From positions 1 to 64,000 of the forward strand of contig NZ_LR214970.1 in the NCBI RefSeq assembly GCF_900660525.1: DNA of 64,000 nt, written 5' to 3'. A program made the position numbers and the translations under genes. The notes under the pieces are model-generated. The model saw only the letters and a list, made by a program, of their open reading frames with translations. It was not told the origin of the DNA and made no database searches. The stretch comes from Mycoplasmopsis bovigenitalium (GTDB lineage Bacteria; Bacillota_I; Bacilli_A; Mycoplasmatales; Metamycoplasmataceae). Shown here one piece after another: positions 35,741 through 47,900 of this stretch (the stretch's first letter is position 1; every line of letters starts with the position of its first letter).

Positions 35741-36705
35741 TATAAGAAATCATAACCTTTCAAAATAGTTATTGAAGCAACATCGATTACATCTTGAACT
35801 GTTGCTCCACGACTAAAATCATTGATTGCACCGTTTACACCAACCATAATAGCACCTACTGCACCATAATCACCCATTCTTTGTGCAATTTTGCAGCCAA
35901 TATTGCAGCTTTCAAGGTTAGGGAATACGAATATTCCTGCTGGTTTTTGTGTTGCGGTTGGGAATTTTTTAGATCTAACATTTAAGTCGTATGCTGAGTC
36001 AAATTGAAGTTCACCTTCAATAATTTCCAATCCTTTTTCCATTGAAATTTTTACAGCTTCTCTTACTAAATCTGGGTTTTCTCCTTTGCCAGAACCATTA
36101 GTTGAATAAGTTAAAAAACCAGCTAAAGGATTCATATCCATTGATTTTGCAAAATCAATGGCATTTGTTGCAATATCAACTAATTGGTTAACATCTGGTT
36201 TTTGAACTGTTGAAGGGTCCGTAAAAATAATTTTTTCTTCACCTTTGTGCATAACAATAACTGAAGACATTGTTTTAATTCCTGGTTTAGGACCTACGCA
36301 CTTAAATGCAGCTCTTAAAATATCTTGTGTTGAATAAATCAACCCGCCAACTGCACTTTCAACTTCTTTTGTTCTAATCATCATTGCACCAAAATATGGT
36401 CTATAGGCACATAATTTTTTGCAAGTTTCTAAATCTTCTTTACCTTTTCTTAATTCAAACATTTTATTTGCATATTCATCGATTTTTTCTGATTGTTGCG
36501 ACATTATTATGTTTTTTAATCCGTCTTCAACAACTTGTGATTCATTTTCTAAAAGCATTATTGGTTTAGCTAGTTTATTTTCTTGTAAAAATATTGCGGC
36601 TTCTCTTGATCTTTTATCATCACCGTCAATAAATAAAACACTTAGTACTCTATCTTTTGATTTTTTTGTTAATAAATTTTGAATGTGTTGACTAAAATTT
36701 GCCAT
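35740..36705 (-). CDS. pta: phosphate acetyltransferase
   Basis: Pta converts acetyl-CoA and phosphate to acetyl phosphate. The 321-residue enzyme has the usual short form, with KSMDMNPLAGFLTYSTNGSG, GELQFDSAYD and NIGCKIAQRMG. It is translationally coupled to ackA. AAGGAG at 36711-36716 is the ribosome site. Confidence 0.95.
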   Translation of the reverse strand: MANFSQHIQNLLTKKSKDRVLSVLFIDGDDKRSREAAIFLQENKLAKPIMLLENESQVVEDGLKNIIMSQQSEKIDEYANKMFELRKGKEDLETCKKLCAYRPYFGAMMIRTKEVESAVGGLIYSTQDILRAAFKCVGPKPGIKTMSSVIVMHKGEEKIIFTDPSTVQKPDVNQLVDIATNAIDFAKSMDMNPLAGFLTYSTNGSGKGENPDLVREAVKISMEKGLEIIEGELQFDSAYDLNVRSKKFPTATQKPAGIFVFPNLESCNIGCKIAQRMGDYGAVGAIMVGVNGAINDFSRGATVQDVIDVASITILKGYDFL

Positions 36706-37292
36706 AATTTCTCCTTATTATTTATATTTTATAATTTTATTATTAAAGTATGGAATTTTTTACATATTTTGGTTTTATATTTCATTTTTTTATTTTTATT
36801 AAATTTTTTCTAATTAGTAAATTTTTGTATTCAATATAAATATCAGTCTATAAGAAAAATTGATATTAAAAAATATCGTTTATAAAATAAAAAAAATTTT
36901 TCCATAAACAAATAATTGAATTTTTTGTTTAATGTATTTTAAATGGATTAAGTATAACTTCTGTATAAAAAATAACTACTATTTTATTCATTGATTATTG
37001 TGTATATTCATAACACATAACAAATCACAAAAAACAAATCTACCACTGGAAAAACAATTCAAACGTTCGTTGATTTTTTCTTTATTATTATCAAATTAAT
37101 AGAAAATTTGGGTGCACTATTTTCACAATTCTTTCTTATATTTTTTAAATTGATTTTTGGCACTAATTTTAACAACTCTTACTAATGTGAAGAGTTTTAC
37201 TTTAAGAATTTATAGTTATAGAATTAATGATTATCAATGGCACATGACATATAGCATTATAAATAGTATAATAAAGATAAGAGGATAATTTA
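36706..37292. other. 587-bp intergenic region
   Basis: Very AT-rich, with no gene found on either strand. It holds the pta promoter (minus strand, TATAAAAT-like box near 36740) and, at 37174-37200, a hairpin AACTCTT/AAGAGTT followed by TTTTAC that would stop plus-strand transcripts. TATAAT at 37267-37272 serves the protease gene. A short untranslated RNA ending at the hairpin is possible but not shown. Confidence 0.5.
37267..37272 (+). promoter_or_regulatory. -10 element of the protease operon
   Basis: TATAAT 20 bases before ATG 37293; AGAGGA lies between them. Confidence 0.6.
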
Positions 37293-39317
37293 ATGATGAA
37301 AAAACTATTATTTAATATTTGCCCAGTTATTTTAGCCCCAGTTGTTTTGTCTGCTAAATATCACGAACCCAAAGATTTTACAAGTGAAGAATATTCGAAA
37401 ATTAAAGATATTTATAGACCTTACTATCTAAAACACGCAGTTTATTATAACAGAGATGATGATTACGATAATGATATGAATAATTACAACAAGGTTGGTA
37501 TTATAGAAGTAGAAAATTTTGATAGAAATTATTTATTATCTAGTGATCAAAATTTCCATTTTGATAATCATTCTAAAGATGCACAAACTAGCGATAACCA
37601 CGGCTATGCTGTTACGTCAATTATTGGAACTGATTTAGGAATTAATAAAAATGCAAAATTGTATTATTCAACCCTCCCTACAAAGGGCTTTGTTGATCTT
37701 ATAAAGGAAATGCATGAAAAGCATGATATAAAATTGTTTAATTTTAGTTTTAGTCGTAAATTATTGTGGCGAGAAGAAGGTGAGGAAAGCTTATTAAAAT
37801 ATGACAATAACAATATATCAATGAGCTACGAACTTAGGTCTTTTTTAGCACTAGCGCAATATCTTTTATATGAACTATATTTTATTGATACTTCATTTCG
37901 TAATTTAATTAACAAGGATATAGACGAATTTTACGGAAAAGTTAACAAGTATGCTGCTGAAAACGATATTAAAATTGTTAAATCTGCAGGAAATTTAAGT
38001 TATTATGACCACATCGACAAAATAAAACGTACTAAAAATTTTTTTCTTGAAAAATACTTTACAAATTCAAATTTTGATTTTGATAGATTAAAAACTGATT
38101 TTTTGGAAACTATTACAAGGGAAAATGCTAATAGTCAAAACATAACATATTTTAAAAAATATCTTACTAGTGTAAAAGATTCCCCAGAAAAATTAGGTAA
38201 TTTTATAAAAAATATGGACCAAAATGAGAATATTTTAGAGGGTATTAATTTATGATCTACCGCAACAAATATGAGTTCATTCATAAATGTTGGCGCTGTA
38301 GACTTTAACAACTATCCTACTTATTTCACATCTTTTGATACAAAAAATAAAGATAATTCACCTTTAGTTTCTGCATATGGTTTAGGAATCGATGATGATC
38401 ATGATAAAATTAAACATTTTTATAAAAATAAATATTATAGTGAGGACTATGAACTTGAAAAAACAAGCATTGATAATATAATTAATAAACTTCATGATAC
38501 TGAAAGAATTAAAAAGTTAAATTATCTAAGACATTTTGACGGTACTAGCAAAGCAGCACCATTAGTAACTGGAATGCTATCTCTTTTACAATATAAGCTA
38601 AAAAGAAATTTATCTATTGCAGAAGCTAAAACAATTTTGGCTTCTAGCTCAATATATAGTCCCATAAAAGCTCTTAATTTTGAACTTTTTTTTGGCCATA
38701 ATAAATCTTTGTGATTAGAATATTGGCGAAAAAATAAATCTAAATCCAAAACCGGTTATGGTGTGCCAAAATTTGAAAAAATGTACGATATATCAAGAAA
38801 TAAAAGTTTTTTAAAATTAAACGATTTTATACGAGGAATTGAGAATCAAGACGGTAATCACTACATAAACATTTTCACGGATCATGATGTAAAACATAAG
38901 GGGAGACATTTTACTCATACAATATCAATTTCACCAACTAAGTCATTTAAAGAGTATGTTGAATCAAATACACTATTTACCAAGTGATTTTTAGGCAATT
39001 TAGAACCAAGTAACATTGATAATTTATATGATGTGTCGGGTGAGATTAAATTTGAATATACCCCTAACGAAGATGGGCAAACCAGTAAAGGAAGTAGAAA
39101 ACATCAAAGCACATCAAATAACTCAAATACTGAGCGTTTATATTTTAATTTGCCAACTGATTTCGCACGTGGAAAATATAATCTTAGATTTGAATTAAAT
39201 GAACTTAATTGATATGCAAAACAATATAAATTCATAAAATACAATTGATTAATTGCTGCATACAAAGACTATCTAAAAGATGCTGTTGATATTAGCTCTT
39301 ATATGGAGGTCAAATAA
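37293..39317 (+). CDS. subtilisin-like (S8) secreted serine protease
   Basis: A 674-residue protein with an N-terminal signal-like helix and no lipobox Cys at its end. S8 landmarks: DNHGYAVTS with His103, KSAGNLS with the oxyanion Asn234, and FDGTSKAAPLVTGM with Ser419. The position of the catalytic Asp is filled by Glu (VGIIEVENFD, Glu72), with Asp77 nearby. An acidic segment precedes it. Residues about 245-400 are an unusually long insert, and about 250 residues follow the core. UGA Trp codons lie throughout. It overlaps the next lipoprotein gene as TAATG. Confidence 0.85.
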
Positions 39318-40381
39318 TGGTTAAATTATTACTGATTCCACTAATATTTCCGCTTTTAGCTGTTGGCAGCTGTGCCAATAAGTTTGAATATAGTGATGAA
39401 CAAAAAAGAGTTCAAAAATTAATAAGCAGAGACTTTAAATTGAAATTTAATATAGAAAAAACAAAATTTTTCAAACCATTCATATACAATTTTTCTGTAA
39501 CTGATAACGATGAACCTTATAAATATGAAGGCATATATCATTTATATAAAGATTTTTTTGAAAATATAGACAGTAAATCTTATTTTTATAACACGGAATA
39601 TATATCATTTTTAGGACTAAATTCATTCGAGTTCAATAAAAAAACTTGAAAAGATTATCAACCACTTAGTTATATTAAAAATGAAAAATCTAGTGAAATT
39701 TCTTCCAATGTTATTTCGCTTGATAATTTCTTTCAAAATGAGTTTAATATTGAGTATCATTCGAACATATTCTATCAAGAGCCCTTGAATTATAAAGAAA
39801 CAAAATATAAAATGCAATCTTATCGTGATTTTGTGCTGAGTCATTGAGAAAGACCACATATTAATGATGATCATTATGGCCAAATAGATTCAGGCAGAAT
39901 AGGCAATAAGTATTGAATAGATAACAATTTTAATGGGACTTACGGAGATAAATCCACAGTATATAATGATTTCTATATCACAGATGTTAAAAAGTATAAT
40001 GATAGTATAAAAATTTGATCAAGTAGTACTTTTGATCGTGATTACAATTATTCATATTCAATTAAAGATTTGGGTTCTGATGATGAATTTATTTTAAAAC
40101 AAATTACTATTCGAAGAGACTTGAAATTGATGCCTTTTGGTCAATTTGTTAAGATATATAATAGAAAAAAACCAGCCCAAAATAACAACAAACAATTTCA
40201 AATAAACTATTTAAAAAATGATAAACAAGAAGGAAAAAGAAATATATATTTCATTGTTTCTCAAAACGAAGGCCACATTAATTTTGTTGCTAAGGCGATA
40301 AAACCAAAAGAACTAATAAATTTAGCACGACACTATTACGGTTCAAATAATGATGGCAAGGACATATTTATTTACATTTAA
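39317..40381 (+). CDS. lipoprotein coupled to the S8 protease
   Basis: A 354-residue predicted surface lipoprotein. The signal peptide ends with the lipobox LAVGS-C. The body is rich in Tyr, Asn, Asp and Lys, with no known domain. Its ATG overlaps the protease stop by one base, so the two are made together; it may anchor, inhibit or present substrates to the protease. Three or more UGA are Trp. Not recognised as the MIB immunoglobulin-binding protein. Confidence 0.75.
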
Positions 40382-40511
40382 AATAGATAGATAAAAGCAC
40401 TTATATTTAAAGGGATTTTTTTCTTTTTCAATTGAAAAATCAGTAAATAAGTCCAAAATGAAATCGTTTTCATTTTTATAAATATGAAATTAATTCTTTT
40501 TAATTTTATAT

Positions 40512-40627
40512 TATAATTAAGAAAGCAATTTTATTATTTAATATTCGGATGCATACGATGTTAAGTTAAATAATAATTGCTAAATAAATTCGAATTTAGA
40601 TTTAAAAATACATAGGAGGCTAGCATT
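40512..40627 (+). promoter_or_regulatory. promoter and structured 5' leader of the E2 operon
   Basis: TATAAT at 40512-40517 would start RNA near 40524. The leader of about 105 bases begins with a stem: GCAATT (40525-40530) pairs with AATTGC (40575-40580), and after a TT bulge ATTATTTAA (40533-40541) pairs with TTAAATAAT (40566-40574). The 24-base apical loop contains ATGCAT. No T-run follows. AGGAGG at about 40615-40620 is the ribosome site. It may act as an mRNA-stability or regulatory element. Confidence 0.45.
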
Positions 40628-40837
40628 ATGTCAAATCAAAACGAAGAAAAAAAACAAGAAAGTGCGCCAGCAGTTGTTGGTCTAATTAAAGTTTCAGATG
40701 AATTACTAGATCTTTCATCATTTAAAAAACCTACAAAAAAAACAGAACCTGTTGCGGACGTTGTTAAAAAAGATGGTGAACTTACACCACGTGAAAAAGC
40801 TATCTTAGAAAGATTAAAAGCTAAAGCTGAAAAATAA
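40628..40837 (+). CDS. small acidic/basic protein preceding E2
   Basis: A 69-residue protein with no known family: a polar N-terminus, a central KVSDELLDLSSFKKPTKK segment, and a C-terminal Lys/Glu helix with LTPREKAILERLKAKAEK. A strong AGGAGG precedes the ATG. It is 14 bases upstream of the E2 core gene, so a structural role in the complex (for example holding E1 or E3, as the peripheral-subunit-binding domain does in normal E2) is conceivable. That role is inference. Confidence 0.75.
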   Translation: MSNQNEEKKQESAPAVVGLIKVSDELLDLSSFKKPTKKTEPVADVVKKDGELTPREKAILERLKAKAEK

Positions 40838-40851
40838 TTGAAGGAATAAAT

Positions 40852-41583
40852 ATGGCAGAAATTATTCAACCAAAAGCATTGGAAGCTAAAACCGAAAAAA
40901 TAGCCCCAATTCGTAAAGCTATAGCAAAAAACCTAAAACAAGTAATGGATTCAATCGCTTACGTATCATTAACACGTAAAGGCGATGTGTCTAATTTATG
41001 AGACTACCGTAAAGCTAATTTAGCCAGTGTTCAAGAAAAACATGGTGTTAAATTAACATTTTTATCTTGAATTATTAAAGCTACATCAATCGCATTGACT
41101 GAATTTCCAGCTTTTTTAGGAAATTGAAATTCAGAAACTGGTGAAGTTACATACCCAGATACTGTAAACATTAATATTGCAGTGGATACACCATTTGGCC
41201 TTGTTGTGCCAGTTATTCGTGAAACTGAAAAATTAAGTATTGTTGAAATACAAAAAGAAATTATTCGTGTTGCGGATTTAGCACAAAATAGAAAACTTAC
41301 AATGAAAGATATGGCTGGTGGCCACTTTACAATTACAAACGTTGGTTCAGTTGGAGCGATGTTTGGTAATCCAATTCCAAACTTAGGACAAGTTGGAATT
41401 ATAGCAGTTGGAACAATTGCTGATGAAGTTAAAGTTAATAAAGATGGCACTTTTGCGCCAACAAAACAACTTTACACTACTATAGCCGCTGATCACCGTT
41501 GAGTTGATGGTGCAGATATGGCTCGTTTAAATAATAGAATTTTAGAATTACTGGAAAAACCAGAATTGTTAGGAGAATTATAA
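40852..41583 (+). CDS. pdhC: dihydrolipoamide acetyltransferase (E2) catalytic core, no lipoyl domain
   Basis: The catalytic domain of E2 transfers acetyl from lipoamide to CoA. The 243-residue protein consists of the core alone, with IAPIRKAIAKNL at the start, NIAVDTPFGLVVPVI, FTITNVGSVGAMFGNPI, and the active-site ADHRWVDGADMARL (His and Asp). Normal E2 proteins carry one to three lipoyl domains and a binding domain before this core; here they are absent. The lipoyl domain is the next gene. Confidence 0.9.
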
Positions 41584-41584
41584 T

Positions 41585-41821
41585 ATGTTTAGAATGAAAT
41601 TTACAGACATTGGTGAAGGTCTACACGAAGGAAAAGTAGCAGAAGTTTTCGTTAAAGTTGGAGACGCTGTTAAAGAAGGTGATGTATTATTCTCAGTTGA
41701 AACTGACAAAATGACATCAGACATCCCTGCACCTACAACAGGTACAGTTGCTGAAGTTCTAATTGAACCAGGTCAAGAAATTACTGTTGGTGATGAAATT
41801 TTTGTAATTAACGAACAATAA
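41585..41821 (+). CDS. free-standing lipoyl-domain protein
   Basis: A 78-residue biotin/lipoyl-type domain. The lipoylated Lys is in ETDKMTSD, placed in the usual beta-turn, with hammerhead repeats GDAVKEGD before and GQEITVGDEIFVI after. It starts one base after the E2 core stop and is followed by a terminator. It would act as a diffusible lipoyl carrier between E1, E2 and PdhD. GcvH is less likely because of length and context. Confidence 0.9.
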   Translation: MFRMKFTDIGEGLHEGKVAEVFVKVGDAVKEGDVLFSVETDKMTSDIPAPTTGTVAEVLIEPGQEITVGDEIFVINEQ

Positions 41822-41831
41822 TTTTGTATAA

Positions 41832-41863
41832 AAACTAGCCCATTTTCGGGGTTAGTTTTTTTG
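41832..41863 (+). terminator. terminator of the E2 operon
   Basis: AACTAGCCC and GGGGTTAGTT pair around a short loop, followed by T6. Confidence 0.8.
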
Positions 41864-41885
41864 TTTTCTTATACAAAATTAAATT

Positions 41886-41891
41886 TATAAT
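41886..41891 (+). promoter_or_regulatory. -10 element of the permease operon
   Basis: TATAAT 26 bases before ATG 41918. Confidence 0.5.
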
Positions 41892-41917
41892 TTAATACAT
41901 AATTTATAAGAGGCCTA

Positions 41918-44900
41918 ATGTGAAGATTATTTAAAGAAGTATTAAGATCGCTTAGAAAGAATAAAGTAGTTGTTATTGGGCTAAGTATATTAGTTTTTTT
42001 AACTTCTGCTATATTCACACTATTATCAAGTGTCAAAAATGTTATTTCTGGCGGGTTTGATAATTACAAAAATGTTTCAAAATTGCACGATGTTAGTGTT
42101 GATTTAAATTTGCCTAATCAAGGTTCTCCATACAATCAAGGTTATTATATAAATGGTGAAACAAGTGAAACGCTTGCAAACGATAAAAAGACTTCATATT
42201 CGCCAATCATTTATCAAGTTGATGAATCTTCTTTTAATAAATATAAAGAAATTTTCAATGAATATAGATACAAAGAATTCAATGACCTTGATTCTTCTTT
42301 GATTGATTCATACATAAAAATCAATGAATTAGGAATAAATGATCCAAAATATTTAGACTTGTTTGTAAAAAAAGACGATTTACTTAAATCGTATTCAGTT
42401 TATAAAGCTGAACAACAAAACCACAAAGAACAAACAATAAATTTCGATTTAAAATCTGTTGAGAACTTTAATTTTTCAACACAAAAACCTCTTAAATGAC
42501 AACTTTACAAATTTGATGGAAAAAACTATCAACCTGTTCAAGATAAAATTGACGTAAATGTTAATGCAAAATTTAAAACACAAAATAATATAAAACTTGG
42601 CGATATTTTAACTATTACAAACATTGATAATGTTAGTTATTTTTCTCAAATATCGAATCTTTATGCAAATATTAAAGATAACACAATAACTTCAGATTAT
42701 AAACTTGGTCAATTTTGAATTAATAATGACGAAGGCATAGTAATTAATGCAAATAAAATAATAAGTGCTTTAGGGTTAAAAAGAGTATCTTCTAACCCGC
42801 ATGATTCTCAATATTATTCATACGTGATTGGTGACAAAGACAAATTTTTAGCCTTGGTTGATGTTGAAAATATTCAACAAATTAATGAAAAAACCTCATT
42901 AAAAAATGAGTTTGAATTTAAACAAATTTTCAATGAAAATTTCTCAAAAAGCTTTAATTCGTACATAAATCTTGAAGCAAACAAAAAGTATAATATTTCT
43001 CCTTCTTGAGTATCAAAAACTACTTTAAAAACAGTATTTTTACGCGATAACTATTACACAAGTTTTGTCGAAGGATTCGGTAAAGAAAAGTGGACCGGCG
43101 CATTTAAAACATATATGGATTCACTTGGTAAAATTAAGGTTGCAAATAGAAATGAAGTTTGAGATGAACTTGAAACATTTGATTATTGAAGAAAGAATAA
43201 AATTGTAGTATTAAAACCATATAAAAGAACTGTTGATGGCAAGTGAGAAATTGACGAAAATCAATATAAAACCAAAACAATTAGTCTACCACTAAGTTCC
43301 AATTTTGATTTTGCAGATTTAAAAACCATCAAATTATGAACAGACGACCCAAGAGTAAGACCGGACGGAAATAAATATAAAATCGACAAGAATAATTCGC
43401 AAAATATTATTGATATTTATTCAACTAACTTATATGATAGAGTAGCTAAAAAATTCAATAATTTAGATGATATTAATAAATTGCAATATCTATCGAATGA
43501 AAATATTTTAAATGAAAGATATTCAATAATAAATTCAAGAGCTTATGAATCAACTAAATCGGTTATAGTTGATAAAATACTAGCAAAAGTTGGCGAAGAA
43601 AATGTTGGTATAAGACAAACAATAACTGTCAATGCAGTTGATGAAAAAACAAATCAACAAAATGTATATCATTTTATTAATGCTGGAAATAATGCACACA
43701 CAATTTCTGGAATTAAAATGAATGTGGGGGAACTTTATAATGAAAAAACTCACCCCACTTCATTAACAACTTTGAGCAATGAAGATAAACAAATATACAA
43801 TTCAACTCAATTAAACTCATACATTTCTTCATTGTTAATTAATTCTATTTTTAAAAATTTATACCCTGACCCCAACTTCATCAATCCTATATATGAGTTT
43901 AAAAATGTTATAGATTTTAATCCTGAAACAAACAAAACACAAACATTTTTGAATAAAAAGATTGTTAAATTAGCAAACTATAGTAATGATGATAAGTTGC
44001 ATAGTAATGAGCAAACAAATTATGGGATTGTTGGCTTTGCAAACAAATTCAAGATTGTTGAAAAAGTTGATGAAAATAACTATAATGTTAAATATTTCAA
44101 TAAAATGCCTGTTGATGGAATGGATTTTGGAACATTAAATAATTTCTTGAAAAATAACAAATTAACTATCGCACTTAAATATATAAAAACAGATGGCGAG
44201 GGTTGAGTTACATCAAGCAAAGAATTTAACAACATCAAGTATATTCCAATTAAATATTTATCTCCAAAAGCAGAGCTAATGCAAGATATTTTAGCTAACG
44301 GTAGAATTGACGCACTTGCAAATGCTATTGAGAAATATTTATTAACGTCGGAACTTTTAAATAAATCATTTTTAACAAATGAGCAAATATTGGAAATTAC
44401 CGATATACTGAAAATTGTATTGAATAAGCATAATTTTGCATCTGTTTTCGCAAGTGGAAAATTAAATCAAGGCATCATGCCAGAATTAATTTTTGACATA
44501 TTATATGAATTGTCACACCATAAAAAAGGTAATTTACTGAAGTTAATTTTAGATAATATGTTGAACCAAGCTTTGACTTCCGTTGAATGAAATGGGTCTC
44601 TTGAAGAGCAAAAACAAAATCTAGTAATTGAGGTTGAAAATCTTTTCACTGTTCTAAAAGAAGCAATAAACATTGATTTAGGTAAGTTTATTTCACCAAA
44701 AACACTTGTTTATTCTTCAAAAAATCCAGTATTTTTTTCTGAATCTCTTGTTGAATTAATAAATTCAATCGATTTCAAAAAACTTTCAGAAAAAGCTAGA
44801 GTGTTTTTTGAGCAAACAAATAATAAAGCTAAACTACACCCTGAAAATAAACAACCCTACATTCATAAGTTAAGTAGTGGCGATGTTATCAAATGAGTTT

Positions 44901-47900
44901 TTGAGTCAATTGACCAAAAACAATTCAAAAATTCAATTGCGAGATTAATTAATAATCTTGATATGAGATATATTTTTGACATAAGAAATAGTGATTCAAT
45001 CATATTTAAATTAGTGTCGCAATTTGTTCCTTCGCTATCTGATGGGCTTGAAAAAATAATAAGTAAAATTGACCAAAATAAAGATAATGAATTCATAAAC
45101 GTCAAAAATGGACTAATTAATATTATAAATAGCATTGACTTTGAAATCCTTTCCGCCGAATTAAATAAATACCAAGTTGAAAAATTTATAGAATACACTG
45201 ACAACTATTTTGATGTCGAAACTAATAAACAAGTTTCGAAAAAACACAATATTGTTTTAAACCAAATTTCTGCAAAAAATGGTATTTTAGCATTTATAAA
45301 ATCGCTATTTTATGCCCCTGGTTCAAATAGAACGTTTAAAAATAATTTAATTGAGATGTTCAACCTTTCATCAAGTGTTGAAGTAAAAACAACACAAAAT
45401 GGTTCAAAAGTATTTGTTCCTAAAAGCGACAATGATAAGTTATCATTCCTTGATTTTCTATCAATATTTAGTGGACTAAATAATTCAAGTAGTTCCACAG
45501 TGTTTAAAAACTATATTTATGAACAACTTTTATTGAGCATTAAAGATAAAATTTCAAAAAGTGATAAAACAATTAATTTTGATTTACTAAATAACGAAGA
45601 AACTCGTTTTATAAAAGAATTCGGAATTTTTAATGATAAAAATACCATTCAAGAAGCCTTAAATAAAGTAGATAATTTAATTACCTTTATCAAACAAACA
45701 AAAGGTGGTTCGAATTCGTTTGTTGATCCTAAAAACAAAACAGGTGCTGACCTTTTAGGTGATTTAATTCGCTTCAATGATGGTAACACTACTTGACAAT
45801 TATTAAAACAACTAATTTCTTTAAATGCTGGTTTTGATATTCAAAATGATTATTCAGTTTCTGCACAAGCATTTGATATTTTTACTCCTTGATTGCAAAT
45901 ATTTTTAAATAAGGATGCAAACCAATCTGAGACCAATAAATTTGTTAAAGATTTATTAAATTTTGCTATATCGCCTTCAATTTTGCAACATATGCAAACT
46001 AAATCAAAAGGTGATAACATTCCATTTGTTGATAATAACGACTACTATATAACTGATGCCCTTTCAAACCCAAATAACAACACATTATTTAATACTGACG
46101 AAAATTACAATTTTTTAAACAAAGATGTTGAAAATTTAGCAAAAAACAATCCAAAATTTAGAAATTGAATTTTAAATAATAAGTTACTTTTAATCAATCA
46201 ATTGGCTATGATTGCGTCAAGTCATAAATTCAGTGCAAATCAGAAATATCCACAAGGAATTTACTATGCTATTGTTAAACAATTTGTTGATAATTACTTG
46301 TCAAAACCCGAGTTTTATTCAATAGCGCCAATTGCCTTCAATTTAACATCTAAAATTGTTGTGAATATTCCTGTTGAAATTTTTGGTATTAATAAAATTT
46401 TAAGTAATCCAATATTAAGATTTATGTTTCCAGAAGTTGCTCTTACTTATTTAGCTTCACAAAGAGAAAATGAAAGTTTAATTAATGGAAACCTTGCTTA
46501 CTTAGTTTTAAATAGAACTGTTGATTTTGAGTTATTAGCAAATGAGAATACTAATGAGTTTAAATTGCTTTCAAATTATCTTGATTTAGCCCTATCTGAT
46601 AAAGATACATCTCTTATTCCATTAAACTTGGACAAAACCAAGAATTTAGTTATGGATGGTCCAGCTATTGAAAATATAAAGGAAAAATCATTCAAAATTC
46701 CCAAGGTTTTTGGCATTAATTTATTAAAAATTATTCCTGATATACTGCAAAATATAGTTGAACCAACTGAATTAAAAGAAATTGTATTTAATAGTTCATC
46801 AAGTTATGTAGCTAAAGCGAATTATGCTTATTTAATTAAAAATAACAAAGAAATTTTCAATGGAGAAATACCTAGTGATCCATTGAAAATTGATGATTTT
46901 ATAAACAATTTAGATGAAAAATATTTATTAAACGTCAATGGAATAAAATTTGTAATTGTTGGCCAAGATATAACTGTTGATTATATGTATCCTGTTGTGG
47001 ATGAAAACAATTTACAAGTGAATACGTCAAATCAAGCACTTGTTTATGTTAATAATTCTGGCTTTGACAGAATTAAGTTAGCATACGCTGGAAACGTTGT
47101 TAAGGAAGCCCTTTTAGTTAAAAATTCTACTCAACTAAGTAACAATGAATTGAAAACACAATTAACTGATATTGTTGATAGATCAATTAGCGATTCAAAT
47201 AAATTACAAAGAGTATTTTTAAGTACAGAAATTGACCCAATTAACCCTGAAAGAGCGCTAAGACTTAATACTGTTGAATCAATAATTAAGTTAATATCAG
47301 TGGCGACAACTGCGTTAATTACCGGTTTATCTATTGTTGTCGGTGTTGCAATTATATTTGTTGTAAAAAGATACATTTCAAACAAAAATAAAGTTATTGG
47401 CATTTTAGTTTCGCAAGGTTATAGTGTTTCGCAAATTGCACTTTCACTAACTATATTTGCTTTGGTTACATCAATTATTGGTGGCGTATTGGGATATGTA
47501 ATTGGAAATAGGCTCCAATTAACGCTATTGAGTGTGTTTTCTAATTATTGGACAATGCCAAAAGAAACAATTAATTTTGACTTAATAGCAATGATTTTTA
47601 CAGTCTTTGTTCCTTTTATTTCAATGAGTATATTAATTTATATTGTTGCGCTTGTTTCACTAAGATACAAACCGGTCGAATTAATGTCAAATCAAGTTGA
47701 GCTTCCTAAATCAAAAACAATTCATAATTATCATAAATTTACAAAACGCGCTAATGTCAAATCAAGATTTTCAACGGTATTGGCTCTTGGAAATATTTGA
47801 AAACTTATTGCATTCTCAACAAGTGTGGCACTAACAAGTTCAGCTACAATATTTGGTATTGCTACAAGCAATGTGTTTAAAACAACTGTTTCAGATACAT

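Noticed and set aside
39016..39198. Small ORF overlapping the protease 3' part in another frame
   Set aside because: It is a shadow; the protease frame is open through UGA Trp codons to 39317.
37293..40381. The pair as the known MIB-MIP immunoglobulin system
   Set aside because: The protease has S8 motifs, while MIP, as I know it, is a different serine-protease type, and the lipoprotein shows no recognised MIB features.
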